A stretch of DNA of 64,000 nt from Melanocharis versteri (Eukaryota; Chordata; Aves; Passeriformes; Melanocharitidae): contig VZTG01001554.1 in the NCBI GenBank assembly GCA_013397845.1, positions 467,377 through 531,376 of the forward strand, in the 5' to 3' direction. Below, in pieces: positions 11,801 through 24,610 of the stretch (its first letter is position 1; the number at the start of each line of letters is the position of its first letter). The position numbers and the translations under genes were made by a program. The notes beneath the pieces were generated by a model. The model was not told the origin of the DNA. It saw only the letters and a list, made by a program, of their open reading frames with translations, and did no database searches.

Positions 11801-11982
11801 TGGCAGGGAACAGCCCCCAGCCCAGGGAACTGCCCCAGAGCCCAGGGAACAGCCCCAGAGCCCACAGAACAGCCCAGGGAACAGCCCCCCGCCCAGGGAA
11901 CAGACTCACGGCCCAGGGAACTGCCCCAGAGCCCAGGGAACTGCCCCCAGCCCTGGGAACAGCCCCACGGCCCAGGGAACAG
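11801..11982. repeat. 20-bp GC-rich minisatellite in LHX2 intron 4
   Basis: About nine imperfect tandem units of 19-20 bp of the form CCCAGGGAACAGCCCCAGAG, with one shortened unit near 11861-11872. Variation is mainly A/T in the AACAG/AACTG position and in the unit tail (CAGAG, CACGG, CCCAG). Because the unit length is not a multiple of three, the repeat creates proline/glutamine-rich frames on + and tryptophan/glycine-rich frames on -, which are artefacts. Copy number is likely polymorphic. Confidence 0.95.
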
Positions 11983-13429
11983 CACTGCTCCTCTCTCACC
12001 ACTCTCTAACACGAAGGCTTTGCTGAGGATGTCAGATCTTAAGCACATGCCAGAATGTCACTATGGCGATAATAATGTTATCCTTTTCTATAATATGACA
12101 AGGTTTTTTCAGAATTTAAATTAACAAATAATTAGATGTCTTTTCAGTAATAGTACAAATATTTATTATTAGACAATTTTAAAGAGCCTTATGACCATTA
12201 ACTGATTAACCTTGACAATATTCCAGTGAGGAAGGAAGTGAAAGCAGTCATATAATCTCTATTTTTGGATAATACTTGCAGGATTATATGATATTTTCAA
12301 TGTCTAACACTAATTACCACTAATAAAGAGACAATAAACCATGTTATATGTGCAGCTCCTGAAAGCAGTGTGGATGGTCATTGGTAAGGGCAGCTGAGCT
12401 CAGGTTTTCATATTAGTGGAAGATGAAGGGAGATCCATAAACACCAAGAATCTTGCTCACTTTACATACTACTTGTTTCCAAAAAATACCATAGAGCCTC
12501 TTGCCCTGGTAAGGTTAAGGAGCAGTTGGACATTTAGGAACAGTGTCATGTTTCTCATATTTGGGACTACGAATATGAAAATATGGGTAATTAATGAACA
12601 TAAATGTGAAATTATGCAGAAGTAGGTGTATCTACAACTGGCCAACTGCTTTGTCTGTTCTGTTTTAATTATGCCGTGGCCACATGAACACACATAGTGA
12701 CAGCGACCAGCTCCAAACTCCATTTCACAGCTGTTATCCTTTATATAGTTGCCAGAAGGTATTTTAAAGAAATCAACCACTAAATTATTTTGTGGAACAG
12801 ATAGAAATTATCTCTTACTGAAAGGTAAAAAATCCTATAAAAGTTCCAATTGCTGTTTCTGCCATTCCTGAGCAGCTGGCACTTGGGCCTTTGTGGCTTT
12901 AGTGACCAGAACAAAGTGATTGGCTTCACTCACAGCCCCTGCACTCGAGGGGCTCTGAGCAGTCCCACGAGAGGACACTGCCTGGGAGCATGTCAGGCAA
13001 AAACATCACTTTGGGGTTTGCCCCTTTTTGACCACATTGCTGGTCTGTAGCAGGTTCTCTGCTATACTGGACTCCTATAAAATTATGAGAATATTTTTAC
13101 CTGTGCTGGTTTAGGAGAACTTTTCTTTTTGTATATGAGACTGATAAATAGCCATTAATGAAGTGTTTTAACAAAGCGAATGCCAACATAAACCTGTTTA
13201 AAATACTGAGCTTTCAGAAAGAAGGACCTGTAGGGATGTGATTTATGCATGGCCCTTGAATTTGTGCCTGAGGATTATTTCCTTGTGGCACTCCCTGGAG
13301 AGCATGAGAGACAGGGTGTGCACATTAAAGACCTTTGGCTGGGGAAGAAAGCTTTCCAGGGAAGGAAGAGTGCTCAACAGGGGGAATTTGCAGCTGGAGC
13401 ATCCCTGCATGAGAAGAAAGGCGGAGAGA

Positions 13430-13560
13430 GGTGAAGCAGCCGAGGCAGGTCCATCAGCCGTGACTGCGATGGGAGCACTCCAGCTCCGCCCGCGTTCCTG
13501 CGGCGCTCCCTTCCCTCCCTCCCTCCCTCCCGGCACTCGGCTCAGGGCCAGGCGGCTTCA
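13430..13560. repeat. GC-rich patch with (CCCT)n microsatellite
   Basis: CpG-containing GC-rich DNA with a tetranucleotide CCCT tract at about 13507-13531. The tract is a G-rich run on the - strand. No gene is supported. Confidence 0.7.
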
Positions 13561-14380
13561 GAGCCAGGAGCACAATCTCTGCACGGGCTGCTGTGTCCTC
13601 AGGAGTCCCACACACTCAGTTCCCCTGTCCTTCACTCAGATCAGCAAAGAATTCAAGAGGTAGAAACCATGGGAAAAATTCTGTGTGGATGCTATTCCTA
13701 CTGAAATCAGAGTTTTTGATGCAATGTGGGTCTTTAACACCTTTTCAGCCCCTTTTCCCAACGTTATTCCAGTACTGAAAACTTTTGACAAAGAAAACAA
13801 GCATAGGTGAAGGAAGCCGCAGCATTTGAGAAGGAGTGAGAGAAGAGCAAGAAAGAGGGACACCTTTCCGAAGAGGGGAGCACTGCAGGCACCGGGATGT
13901 GAGGGAGCCTCTGGGCGAGCAGGAGCCCGTGGGAAGGCAGGGTGCCCTGGGCTGTGCCAGCAGCGCTTTGGTGGGAGATGGATGTGAGACACAAGGGGTG
14001 AAACTCCTGATTTTGTGTTCATCAGGTGTGTGGTGTTTGCCTCACCCAGACCAGTGCTGCTGGGATCGAGGACTGTTGAGGATTCCTGCACACTGCCAAA
14101 TATCTAAGCATCCTTTCACATACCCTGTGCAGACAGACTGCCATCCTCCGTCCTTAGTCCACTCCTGGCCCAGGCAGACTGTTTGCAGGCATCAAAGGAG
14201 AGGGAAGAAGAAATATTTTGCAGGCAGAGACTGCTTCTCATGGCTAGGACTACTTTTCTAATATGTTACCAGTAAAAACATCTTTCCCAATTCCAGCATT
14301 GATGAATTTGTGAATATGCTTTTGCTTTTTTAAACACTGCAGGTCTTTAAATGCTACCCTGTTATATTAAACTATTTCAG

Positions 14381-14668
14381 GTTTGGTTTCAAAATGCTCG
14401 AGCCAAATTCAGACGGAACCTCTTACGTCAAGAAAACACAGGGGTGGATAAGACTTCAGACTCAACACTCCAAGCAGGGACCCCATCAGGTCCTGCCTCA
14501 GAAATATCCAATGCCTCCATGAGTCCATCCAGCACTCCCACTACTTTAACGGACTTGACTAATCCCACGATGCCAACTGTGACGTCGGTCTTGACATCAG
14601 TGCCCGGAAGTCTTGAGGTTCATGAATCTCGAAGTCCTTCACAGACAACTCTTACAAATCTTTTCTGA
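14381..14668 (+). CDS. LHX2: LHX2 last coding exon: homeodomain helix 3 and C-terminal tail
   Basis: The exon starts in phase 0 after a TTTCAG acceptor with VWFQNARAKFRRN, the rest of homeodomain recognition helix 3. W48, F49, Q50, N51 and R53 are all present, so DNA binding is intact. The serine/threonine/proline-rich tail of about 80 residues follows and ends in SQTTLTNLF and TGA (14666-14668), 95 codons in all. The blocks TPSGPASE, SPSSTPTTLTDLT and PTVTSVLTSVPG distinguish LHX2 from LHX9, whose tail (from memory) is shorter and starts GGVDKADG. Compared with the mammalian protein as I remember it, the tail carries conservative changes such as ISNASM for LSNASL and NPTM for SPTL. No frameshift or premature stop is present. 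With 7838-8043 it completes the homeodomain. Confidence 0.97.
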   Translation, partial: VWFQNARAKFRRNLLRQENTGVDKTSDSTLQAGTPSGPASEISNASMSPSSTPTTLTDLTNPTMPTVTSVLTSVPGSLEVHESRSPSQTTLTNLF

Positions 14669-15750
14669 TGACTCTTTCTTAATAATTTCTTTAAAAAAGA
14701 AATTATTCTTAGCTGAAATTCCAAGTGTATTTTAATAGAGGCTTTGAGCAACTGACTAACCACGATTAGGATCTCTCCTAAAAAACAGAAGGAAATGTAG
14801 TGTTCTGGTATTATGGAGTATGGACTAAAGAATAACTTGGAAGATCTATTGCAACACAACATTTGTGTAACTGTACAGTTTTGTGGACTGAGCAAGGGAA
14901 ACAGCAATTAATTTAAGTTGGCTAAAGCTTCTGTATTTTCAAAGACTGCCATGTGCCTTATATACTGTTTTATCAACATTCTTTGGATTCCATGTCCACT
15001 TCTCTCTTTTTCTCTCTGTATATTTATGACCAGGGCAAAAATGTTAAAGAGTTTGTTACTTTGAATAGTCCTAAGCCTCATTGGTTGCTTTGTTGTTTTA
15101 GAATTTTAAGGTCGAAGTCTGTTCGAATACCAGAATTTGTAATATCTAACCAGTAATAAAACCACTTATGGAAACTACTCGGTAACGGCTGCAGTTACGC
15201 TTAACATTAGTGTCACAATCAAGGTAGGCTGACTGGATTTAAAAGGGTTAGAAAACTGCACTTCAAACACAGTGTCTGCCTAGGAAAAACCCTAAATATG
15301 ATGTACACATTCCTCCTGTTCCCAAAGCATATATGGGTGAGAAATCCAGCTCGTACAACAGTCTAGGTATCTTCATTGTAGAGAAACAATGTTAGTTGCA
15401 GGTAAAAGTTATCAGACAATGTTAAATCTCAAACAGAAGAACTACACTTTATTTTGCTGTGTGAAGGAAACCTGACTTTGGCCAGCATGTATGAATCTTG
15501 CTTTTGTGCAAGGTATAGCCTGTCCCATGTCCTGGAGGAGGCCAGCAGGGGTTCCACAGCTGTGTGGCCACAGCTGCTCCATCACAGAGGTGGACAGTGG
15601 GAAAGGTTTGCCCTAGGAAAAAGGCAGAAGTATTTCAGGTTATTTTGCAACACTGGTGGGCAAAGTTGAGGCAAAATTCTGTTGTATAAAGTCACAGCCT
15701 TACATTTTTGTAATGCTTTGAAGGAATAAAAAGCCAAGGAAGAATATATT
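14669..15750 (+). other. LHX2: LHX2 3' untranslated region (probable extent)
   Basis: AT-rich, non-coding sequence directly after the stop. Two canonical AATAAA signals are seen, at 15155-15160 and 15725-15730. The second is the better candidate: a TGTA element lies about 13 bp upstream (15709-15712) and a GT-rich stretch follows near 15760-15780. Cleavage would then fall around 15745-15755. A longer UTR cannot be excluded because AT-rich DNA continues to about 17.5 kb. Confidence 0.6.
14681..14707 (+). promoter_or_regulatory. Perfect 12-bp hairpin just after the LHX2 stop codon
   Basis: The left arm AATAATTTCTTT (14681-14692) and right arm AAAGAAATTATT (14696-14707) are exact reverse complements around an AAA loop (14693-14695). 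It starts 12 nt after the TGA. In RNA it would be an AU-rich stem-loop at the start of the 3' UTR; a protein-binding stability or localisation element is possible. The loop sequence does not fit the pyrimidine-purine-pyrimidine triloop of Roquin decay elements, so no partner is proposed. Confidence 0.8.
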
Positions 15751-18700
15751 ATTGACACTAAAAGTGGTTATTCTTGTAATGATTATGGACCTTTCAATAC
15801 AATTGAATTATTTCTCCCCAAAAATCTCTGCAAAATATAACTCATATTTTGAGGTTTTTTCCTATTGTTTTTAAAGTTGCTTTTCTGTAATGAAAGAAAT
15901 ACCTCAGCAAAGTTTAAATATGTATAAGAACAAGTCTACACTATGCTGTTTGCCCGGTAGGTTTAGAGGTTTGGAGTGGTACATGAGATGCAGATGGTTG
16001 CTCCTTTTCAAACCTGTTCCAATCATTTTTTCCAGTCAGATGTTGGGTTGTACTGGCTCTCTAAAACTAATCCCTCATTCCCATTGGATCAGAATTACTA
16101 AAAGATTATTCCAAATAAACAGCAAGATAGATGCCAAGATTTGTGTTCCTTGCCCTTCTCAGGGCATTGAAGATGATTTTATAGGCTGGACTCTTTCCTA
16201 ACACTGTTTTAGTTTTAAAAGTGCTACATTTATTCAGCTTTCTGAGCCGCAAATTTGCTATTCTTGTGCAAGCCAAATTCCTATTGAGATCAGGGAGAGA
16301 TTTCAGAGCATGAGGACTATGGGATAGAAAAGCTGACATAATTAGGTCATTTATTAACCTTTTTTACACTTCAGCTTAAAAAACGCCACAGGTGAGCTAT
16401 GGGTAAAGCAAGACAGTCCTCAAAGATGGGAACTAGCTGAGATCTGTGAGAGGGATTGGGGTCTGCTCACCAAACCCAGGGGTGGCAGAGTCCGTTGAGT
16501 TTATGCACAGTGATGAGACAAAAAAGATAATTTGTGTTGAATTTATAAATGTTACAGGTTTATCCAGGACATTTTTCCTCGTAATCCAAATGTCTAAGAA
16601 GGACCTTTTGCTGGTTGGTGGACTGTAACAGATACATATCTGCCTTTCAAAGCTGTTCTGACACGGAGATTCTGCTGTTTGTAATGTTTTGTTCATTGTC
16701 AATCACCTTGGAGTTTTGTTGTTTGGTTTTTTTTTTTACATGCTTAGCTGGATCTTTTCTGGATTTAAAAGGCAATTTTGGTCCACTGTTAAATGGTTAC
16801 AGCCCATAATTAAAACCCTGTGTATTAACCTGTAAACAGTTTAAAAATTCTGAATCCTGAAATCTGAAGTGTTACAGCAAATGTAGCAGAGAACAATTCC
16901 AATGGTTCCTTAAAATTGTACTGCTATTATTTGTGATCTTGTATCTTAACTACCTGAATCCACATGGATGGAAATACCTTTCAAATCAATTCTCAATATT
17001 GCCTTTTCAAACACCTGACCTTCGTGAAGGGGAATAATCTCATGTTAATCTTATCTGAAACCTATACGAGACAATTAGAGAAATTGTCTGGTTTAATCAA
17101 ATCAGGGATTTTGCATATAAATAAGAGACAATATTCTATGTAGGGTCTTTATGTAGGTGCATTAGGATTCACTCTGGCTCCGATGACCTATGTTGTCCCC
17201 ATGACTGTTTCAATCCTGTGGTATTGTTTGGTTGTTTAGAGCTTGTTGGTTTTGAATGCTGTACATTTTTTTACTACTGCAATCCTAATGTTTCTTCACA
17301 TTCTTGTACAGTTCCACATTTGATGTATTAGTCTGAAATTCTGTTAAAAACATGAACAAAAATGGAAATGATATTTCTTTGGAAGTGTATTTTTACTGTA
17401 TATCTAATTTGAACTAGTTGAACATACTTCTTTACATTTTGCATGATAGGTGTGTAGTTCATTTTTTAAATATGAAAGAGACTTAATAGTAACTTAGAAC
17501 AAGAATATAATGAAACTATACAAATATGGAAATACATACAATGATTTGCTACTTTTTGACTCAAGAAGCTTTTTGAAATACATTTTACCTAGTTTATTTA
17601 GATAATGCAGATATTTTGTCTTTGAGTTCATACATAATACAGAATATAAGAGGGGATTACATACTAGAAAAACTTTCAAGTCACCTTGGTACTCACCAGC
17701 ACACTGGATTATTCTTGTCAAGCAGAGAAAGGACATTTGATTTTAAGAACACTGAATATATTTTGATCTACAGCAGAGAGGGATAGAATTGCTGCAAGTG
17801 ATATGTAATCACAGCTTAAAATTTATTGACTCTATTAATGGCTACATTTAATAAAACTTATTTTTTATTCAAATTATCTAAGTTTGGGAAGAGAAGACCA
17901 AGGATCATTATACTAATGAAGAAGCTGAATGTGTGCCCTGGAAGCAAAAGTCAATTTATCAACTATACTATGGATGCAGAAGGTGCCTCCAAGATATTTT
18001 GGTTTTCAAACTATCTTTTCCTCCTGGCTGTTTAAAAACCCCACGTAATTAGGCTGCTTTCCTGTAAGTGTTTGATACTTTTTGTCTGTTGGAAGGAAGC
18101 TTAAGCACCTGTAAGAAGCATCTTCATCTAAAGGAAAAGGAGAAAAAGACACAAATCAAGATGAGAATCAGGCTTCGTACTTAGGTGTGATGATGGCAAA
18201 GACGTCTGGGTGACTGAAAGAAGTTGTGTGTGTACATGCTTATGTTCTTCAGCAGGGACCACACACGCCAAACAAATCCCTGCCAGCATCACACCTGTCC
18301 ATGGCGAAGGCACAGAGCCCAGCCCAAAAATTATTTCCTCTGAAGCAGCAAATACTGACAGGCCTAACAGACAGAAATTTATATCACTACCATTTCTGCT
18401 GCAATTGTACTCTCCCCCCAACCTTTCATACTCATTAAACAGGTGCTCCACACCCCCATTCCACCTGGGAAAACCAGAGCTGAGCTGGACCAGGGCCATG
18501 AGGGGCATTTATCAATTTGACAATTCCTTTTCTCAAAGACTGGGTAAAAAAATACACTGGGCATTTAATGGATTTTTGCTCAGATTAGTATGATATTAGC
18601 AGCTCTTTCTGGCCTAATAACTAGATTTTTGTAGCAACTAAGGCCAGTAAATATTTTTGGGGTTTTAATTTGAGCAAAACATTGTACTTAAAATACACAA

Positions 18701-21700
18701 CCTGCTGTCAGTAAATTCAGACCTTGCAGTATCATTTATTGTACTAATGCAAAACACTGTGCAAATTATTATTTCTGGAGAAAACCACTTCTGTGCAAGT
18801 TCTTCTTTGCCCTGTAAAAGGCACGGCTCTGCATATATATTTACACAGCTTGTTTACATGCCACTATATCAATTTATTACATTGTAAAATTCAGCACTTA
18901 ACAGGAAGTTACACTTTTGCAACAACATCTAGAAAAAAAGAAATAATTAAGCTTTTTGTTAAAGAAAGAAATCTGTTCTTTCTCCTGCATAGTTTAGCCC
19001 AGTAGCTATGGGGGAAAATAAAGCAGCCAAAACAAGAGGGAAACAAATATTTGGAAAGTGTGACTTCACTCTATGGTGACCTGTTTGAACTGATAAATCT
19101 CAGCGATGCCTCTCTCCAGTGCATCCAGATCCCGGGGTGATTAGTGCTGGGAAGCCACAATGGATCTGCAGCACTGCAAACACTGGAACAGCCGCGTATT
19201 TTTCTTGCAGTGACACGAAACTACCGAGGCCGTTATCTCCATGCCACAGTAATTACTGTGAATATAATGTTCCTTGGTTACTACTCAAAAGCAGTGAGAA
19301 GATCCTCAGGCTCTGGTAATTTAGTGTTCCTAGAAGAGGGTATTGATTTTCCATGGGCATGTTGGTCCAATACAGAGTATCAATGATAAGGAGCTCCAAT
19401 CCATGGACTATTTGTGTTGGCTGAAGCCTGCTGCAAACAGCCAGAGATGAATCCTTCCCTACCCAGAGCTAACCCCCAAATTCTCCCAGTGGCTCTCCAG
19501 GCACAGATCTTACCGGCTCTCCTTGATGACTGAAGCAAGGAACGAGTCCAAGAGACACATTCATGTTCTTATCGGAGTGCACAGATTCCAACTATGCTTT
19601 TCTGATTTCAACCTCCAGCCTACAGAAACTGCATTTTCACCAACAATTTCTTTTGTCTTCCCACATAATTTCCTTGTGTTTCATCAGTCATTTTTACGTC
19701 CTTCCTCTGGAAATGAAGACTTACAAAAGAGATACTCTGTAATATGGCTTTTCAGGCTGTGATTGAGCAAGAAGCTGATGCCAAGTCTCACCCGAGTCTG
19801 GGCAAAGATTCTGGGAATGTGAGGAAGAGCAATTTCTGAGAGGCCGGTCTGTCACCCACAGACAGATAAGAGGGTAAAGAGACATCATTGCTTGGACCGA
19901 GTCTCCCAAGATATCTCATCTCTTGAACCCAGACCTTCTGAGAATTTGTTAATGGTCCTATGAAACATTTTGAGGCAGAAGAACATTTTATTTTATCATT
20001 GCTTTTGTGATTATCCAAGGCAGGCAGTTTCAGCTCCTTCCTACTTTCTGCTGGAGCACAGGCTGTGTCTGGTGGATTTAACCCTGCTGACCACGGACTG
20101 GCCTTTGTTAGTTCACATGCACAGATCCCTTAGAAGTAGCTCAAAAGCTTTTGTATTCACTTTTGTTCCTGTATGATCTGACCATTTCTGAGGAGCTGGC
20201 AGACAAGTGTGAGCTGCCCGTGGGCTGGGGAGAGGAGAGGTTTCATAGCCAGGAGCTTGCACTGCTCTTTGAAAGGAGGCTCTCCCCTCAGTGCTGGCTG
20301 CAGTGCTCACTTTCCTCTGGCCAGGGCTTGTAGGAGAGTCCTCAGAACGGGCCCTGCCAGCTGCTGATGCATGTTGGAGCTGATGCTATGCTTAAAAGAA
20401 TCAGTCATGGGTGTTCCTACCACCTCGTTCAGTCAGCTCTAGTTAATGCAGATGCAGACTTTCTCCATTTCATCCCCATTGGCGCTGACTCCTCACCCAA
20501 CACGCTGAATGACAGCAGAAGTTACACCACAGCCAGTGTCACTCATGCTACAGAAATAAGCCCAACCACCCACACTCTGAGAGGCTTTTTAACGTAACGA
20601 GGGCCATTTGTGGCCTTCATTTCTCTGTGTGTCTTTTCCAGTTCTGCCCCTATTGTGCGTATGGAATTCAGGAATCCATGTTAGATTAATCTAAAAGCTG
20701 TACAATGCTCTTTTCTGTGATTCTTTACTCTTCAGCTCCCTGAGTGCAGACAGTTCCTACTCATGTTTTGTGCCCATACTCTCTTTTTCGATCACTCTGT
20801 TTTGTCCCAGAGATTATAGATTGTGCACACCAGCACCCACTGGCACTGACAGGATTCTGCAGAGTCCCTTCTGGCTGTTCCAGCACAAAAGAGGAGTCTC
20901 AGAAAAGACATTGGCAGCTATTTGTAGAACTACTTTCTCCTCACAAAACAGCTCCAGCTCCTGGGGATCTGTGTTGGAAGCACAAGGTGTGTTGTAGCCA
21001 CTTACATGCAGGTACCATCATTATCAGCTGCCTTAGAACAGACCAAAAGCTAGCCTGCTTTTACAAGATCTGCTTAAAAATATAATCCATTTTAATTCCA
21101 GAATTATACTGGAGCTGATGCCAGGCATTAGAGGGAAGAATGTGTTTCTGGCAGGACTCCAGGTATTTCTGTTCTTTCTTTTTCTGTCTGTTGGAGCAGA
21201 GGCCAGGGCAGGACGCCTGCCTCCTGCTTCCACCACAGACGCTCTGTGGCCAGCACAGGGAGGCTGGCCAGAGGTTACTTACTGTTATTTTGAGAAAGTG
21301 CTTTGAAGTCCTTGGGTGAACAGTGCCAAACTGGAGGAAAAGGCAAAGTGGAAGTCATAACTCTTCCCATGGGAGGCCATGAGAAAATGGCACTGCAGCA
21401 GATGAGTGTGACCATACGTGTGCACCTCCAGTCTCACCTCTGAGTCCTGACTGCTGCTGACCTGGCCCTGCTGACGACAGGAGGGCCTGGGTTACGTTAC
21501 TTTGGAGAACAGAAACCAGAAACTGTTGCACCTCCCTTTAGGGATTTGCAAGATGTGTGAGAAGGCACAAATCAATCCCACACAACAGACTCAGAGGAAT
21601 TTAGAGTGGAAGGTATTGATGGGAATCTCTGCTTTCCAGGAAGGAGGCACTAGATCATAAATATGGTACCTGGAGATGAGAACGCAGGGAGCTGTGATGC

Positions 21701-23382
21701 AGGGCTGTGGGAAACTGAACACAGCCAGCACAGGTGCGGCCGAGAGCATGAGCAGTCTGTCCTCTCCCTTCCCTGAGAGACAGGTAAAGTCCAAGGAGCT
21801 TTACAACTGCAAGAAGGCAAAGACCCATTTCTGTACGAAATCCACTGAGCAGTGTTTGGGAAGAACAGAGGGCCTGGAGGTCAGGAGTGCAGCATTCCTG
21901 GGATAAGGAGAAGTCACTGTGTTAGAGGTGATGCCACCTCTGGTCTCCAGGAAGGCTTTTGGTTTGAGGAACGATTTCAGACTCCTGCTGCACGGGTCAG
22001 GGAGAAAACTGGCTCTGGTGAGTGTAACAATACCGGAACATCCCACCCTCCCCTGGCTGCTCTGGGAAGGGAAGAGGTGCAGGAGTGTCAGAGGGCTATG
22101 TGCTCTCCTCCACACTGCCAAGTGCTCTGTCAGAAATCTGGAGGAGACAAATCCAGGCTATTACACATGCTGTCTTTGTACCTCAAACTGCTCTTTGCTG
22201 CTGTAAGCTGGCTCTCTTCATTAAATGTATTTACTTAGCAGCAGATCTGTTGTTACATATGAATAATTGACAAGGAAAATGTCACTTACTGCACTGGTGC
22301 CGCACGATTCTGGCTGCTGAGTTTCCAACACTACAAAGTCTGGAACAGGAAGCTCTAAGCCCAATTGCTCCTTTTACAGAGTTTAATTTTGGGTATGTTT
22401 CTTACCTTGGTGCGTTACCAAACTGTTGAAAGTGACAAAACCAGATGTCATCAAATGCAGGGAAAATGCAGCTGGACTGAACCTCAAGTATTAACAAAGC
22501 CAATTCCCTTGACAGACACTAATCTTATCCCTTCAAACCCAGGAAAGATTCAGTTAAACTCACAATCATTTTATAGTCTCTGTAGAACCGTAGCAGCTTA
22601 GGGATCCTTTGTTATTCCTCCATAAAGAGGAAAGTTATGGTGAAAGTGCCCTTCTTAAGTTGGGTGTTTTTAAATACTAACGTTTATTGCTCTGCAGTTT
22701 CTCTTTATGTGTGCACAGAGAACAAGAACACACCTCACTGCACAGGCCTATTTTTAGAAACAATAAAAGAACCGTCTGTTAATAACTGGTTACTCTTTTG
22801 CCATTTGCATGGCTGATCACTGTTAATGATCCAGCTAACGGGTTCATTACAGAGGCTGCAAGGCTGCAGGATGGGATCGGCGGTGCTCAGGAATGCAGCA
22901 CGTGTGTGCAGAGCTGTCACCTCTCTGGGAAAGCTCCTCTGGGGGGACACACACAACCCCCCCCGCCAATCTGGGTCCTGTGTGCCAAACCTGTCCGTCC
23001 CCACCGTTCCATTAATTTCCAAAATGGGCTGATGGGGCCCAGCTGCAGCAATTTCTTTGCATTAGCACTAAATCTCCAGATTCTCCTGCTACTGAACATA
23101 GTCTTTCCCAGAGCTCCTGCTTTGGGCTTAGAGTCCTCTACACAGAGGCACAGCACCAGGAAGCAAGCTGGTGTTCAGACTTCCTAACAGTTTCTAGGAA
23201 CATTTGGATATAGGAAGAACAAGAAGTAAATACCTAACTAACACCTGCTTTATTCTCCTTACTGCTTTTGGTCACAGGTCAAGACTAAAAGCAGTATTCT
23301 GCAGCACATAATTGTGGGGGTTGATCAGGTGACCCCTGATCACCTCTGTGGAGTAGCCAGGCTGCGTTACCAGGCGGTGGCT

Positions 23383-23418
23383 GCCCCAGCAGCCCCCAGC
23401 CCCCAGCCCCCAGTCCCA
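23383..23418 (-). repeat. C-rich tract with G-quadruplex potential on the - strand
   Basis: Several runs of four or five C separated by AG (the repeated word CCCCCAG) occur within about 35 bp. The complement therefore has at least four G-runs with 1-3 nt loops, which fits the classical intramolecular G-quadruplex pattern. It sits in DNA without a supported gene. Confidence 0.7.
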
Positions 23419-24389
23419 GGCACAGTGGGACCCCCAGCCAGGCAGGTGGAGCTGGCTGGGGAGCCCCCGCATCATCTTGCAACTACTCCGTTGTACAAAA
23501 TACCTTTTAAAAAAAGCAGCTTTGCCTGTGCTTTCCATAAGACCATCTCTGCCATTTTAAGGGGGCTTGAATGAAAAATGAGTTTATGTGTTCTTGGCTT
23601 GGCATCTAGATTGTCAAAGCATTGCATTAAGTTGACCCTGAGAAAAGGTCTGAATTATGACATGAAAGGATTACCAACAGATCAGTTGTGTTGTTGCAGA
23701 GCTCAGCCATACAGCCGTGTGTAGGAAACACAATACTTTTCTTGCAAGCTGAGCCCTGTGCATCTCACAGGACATTAATGCAAAAGTGGGAGAAATCCAA
23801 TCTTAATCTTCTAGAGAGTGAAACACTGATACAACATGTCATGCCCTGTCATCACCTGTTGCTAAGGGCAGAGATATTCCCAGTGTCGGAAGGAGACACT
23901 GAATGAGGAGCGCATTTTGATGAGTGCCAAGGAGGGGAGATTCTCAGGAACTGTTGGAAATTCTGCTGTTTTATAGTGTATAAAATATACCTGACCTGAG
24001 GCAGCGGATCAGCAGGGGCAGCCTGAGGTGCACGCACTGAAAACATCTCCTTTTGAGCTACTGACACATTTAGCAGCTGCCAGTCAAGGAGGAGAGCTGA
24101 TCCTCTCTTAAGCAGAGCTCCTCACAACCTATTGTCGCAAAGGCCTAAAACGCGGCTCCTTCTCCAGAGTTCCCTTGGCCCGGACTGAGCATCTCTTCCA
24201 GCTTCATATTCTCCTTACATTCCTCTTTTCATCTTTTGTGTGCCTCTGTCTCGCTTCCACCTGCCGCCTCCCCAGTGCCACCTGCTTTCCTCTCTGCCTT
24301 AGGCTCCTTTGTTCGTGTCCCTTGTCCCTGCTCCCTGAGGAAGGCAGCACCGGGGGTTCATTGTCCCAGGTTGCTCCTTTTACTTACCC

Positions 24390-24610
24390 GGCTCGTTATT
24401 GCAAGCGCAGCCTCGCCTTGCGTCACCAGGGCACCGCACCGCTGCACCGGCACAGACAAAGCGGGAGCGGAGGCGGCCGGGAAGGAAGGAGCCCCGGCAG
24501 GCAGGGCGCCAGCGCAGCAGCGGCACCAACAGACACACGAGCCCAGCAGGACTCGCCGGGCTCCGGGGACACGCAGGGCCAGAGAGTCAGAGCAGCACAG
24601 GCCTGGAAGC
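24390..24610. promoter_or_regulatory. Orphan CpG-rich patch
   Basis: About seventeen CpG dinucleotides in 200 bp with high GC. Overlapping frames of 80-200 codons on both strands are low-complexity and unlike any family I know; they follow from the lack of A/T-rich stop codons. Possible distal regulatory island or lncRNA promoter. Confidence 0.4.

Larger units (their letters stand above)
8044..14380 (+). other. LHX2: LHX2 intron 4
   Basis: Bounded by the donor GTAAGAG after 8043 and the acceptor ending ACTATTTCAG at 14380. The 6.3 kb holds a 20-bp minisatellite (11801-11982), a possible regulatory block (10380-10560), a short MIR-like fragment (about 11149-11169), and a GC-rich stretch with a CCCT repeat (13430-13560). 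Reading through the donor adds nine codons and then a stop at 8071-8073. No extra exon is supported; frames such as 9406-9816 or 13238-13663 show no family motif. Confidence 0.9.

Noticed and set aside
11484..12124. Repetitive frames over the minisatellite (Trp/Gly-rich on -, Pro/Gln-rich on +)
   Set aside because: They are translations of a 20-bp tandem repeat inside an intron, open in several frames at once.
7838..14668. LHX9 as the identity of the homeobox gene
   Set aside because: The homeodomain cannot separate the two, but LSCNEND and the long TPSGPASE/SPSSTPTTLTDLT/PTVTSVLTSVPG tail fit LHX2, not the shorter LHX9 tail.
15110..15135. GTTCGAATACC as a tRNA B-box (also GGTTCGAATGC near 50570)
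   Set aside because: No A-box at the right distance and no cloverleaf could be drawn at either site.
15530..15560. CCAGCAGGGG near 15551 as a CTCF site
   Set aside because: The second half of the consensus is missing; only 49387-49400 fits well.
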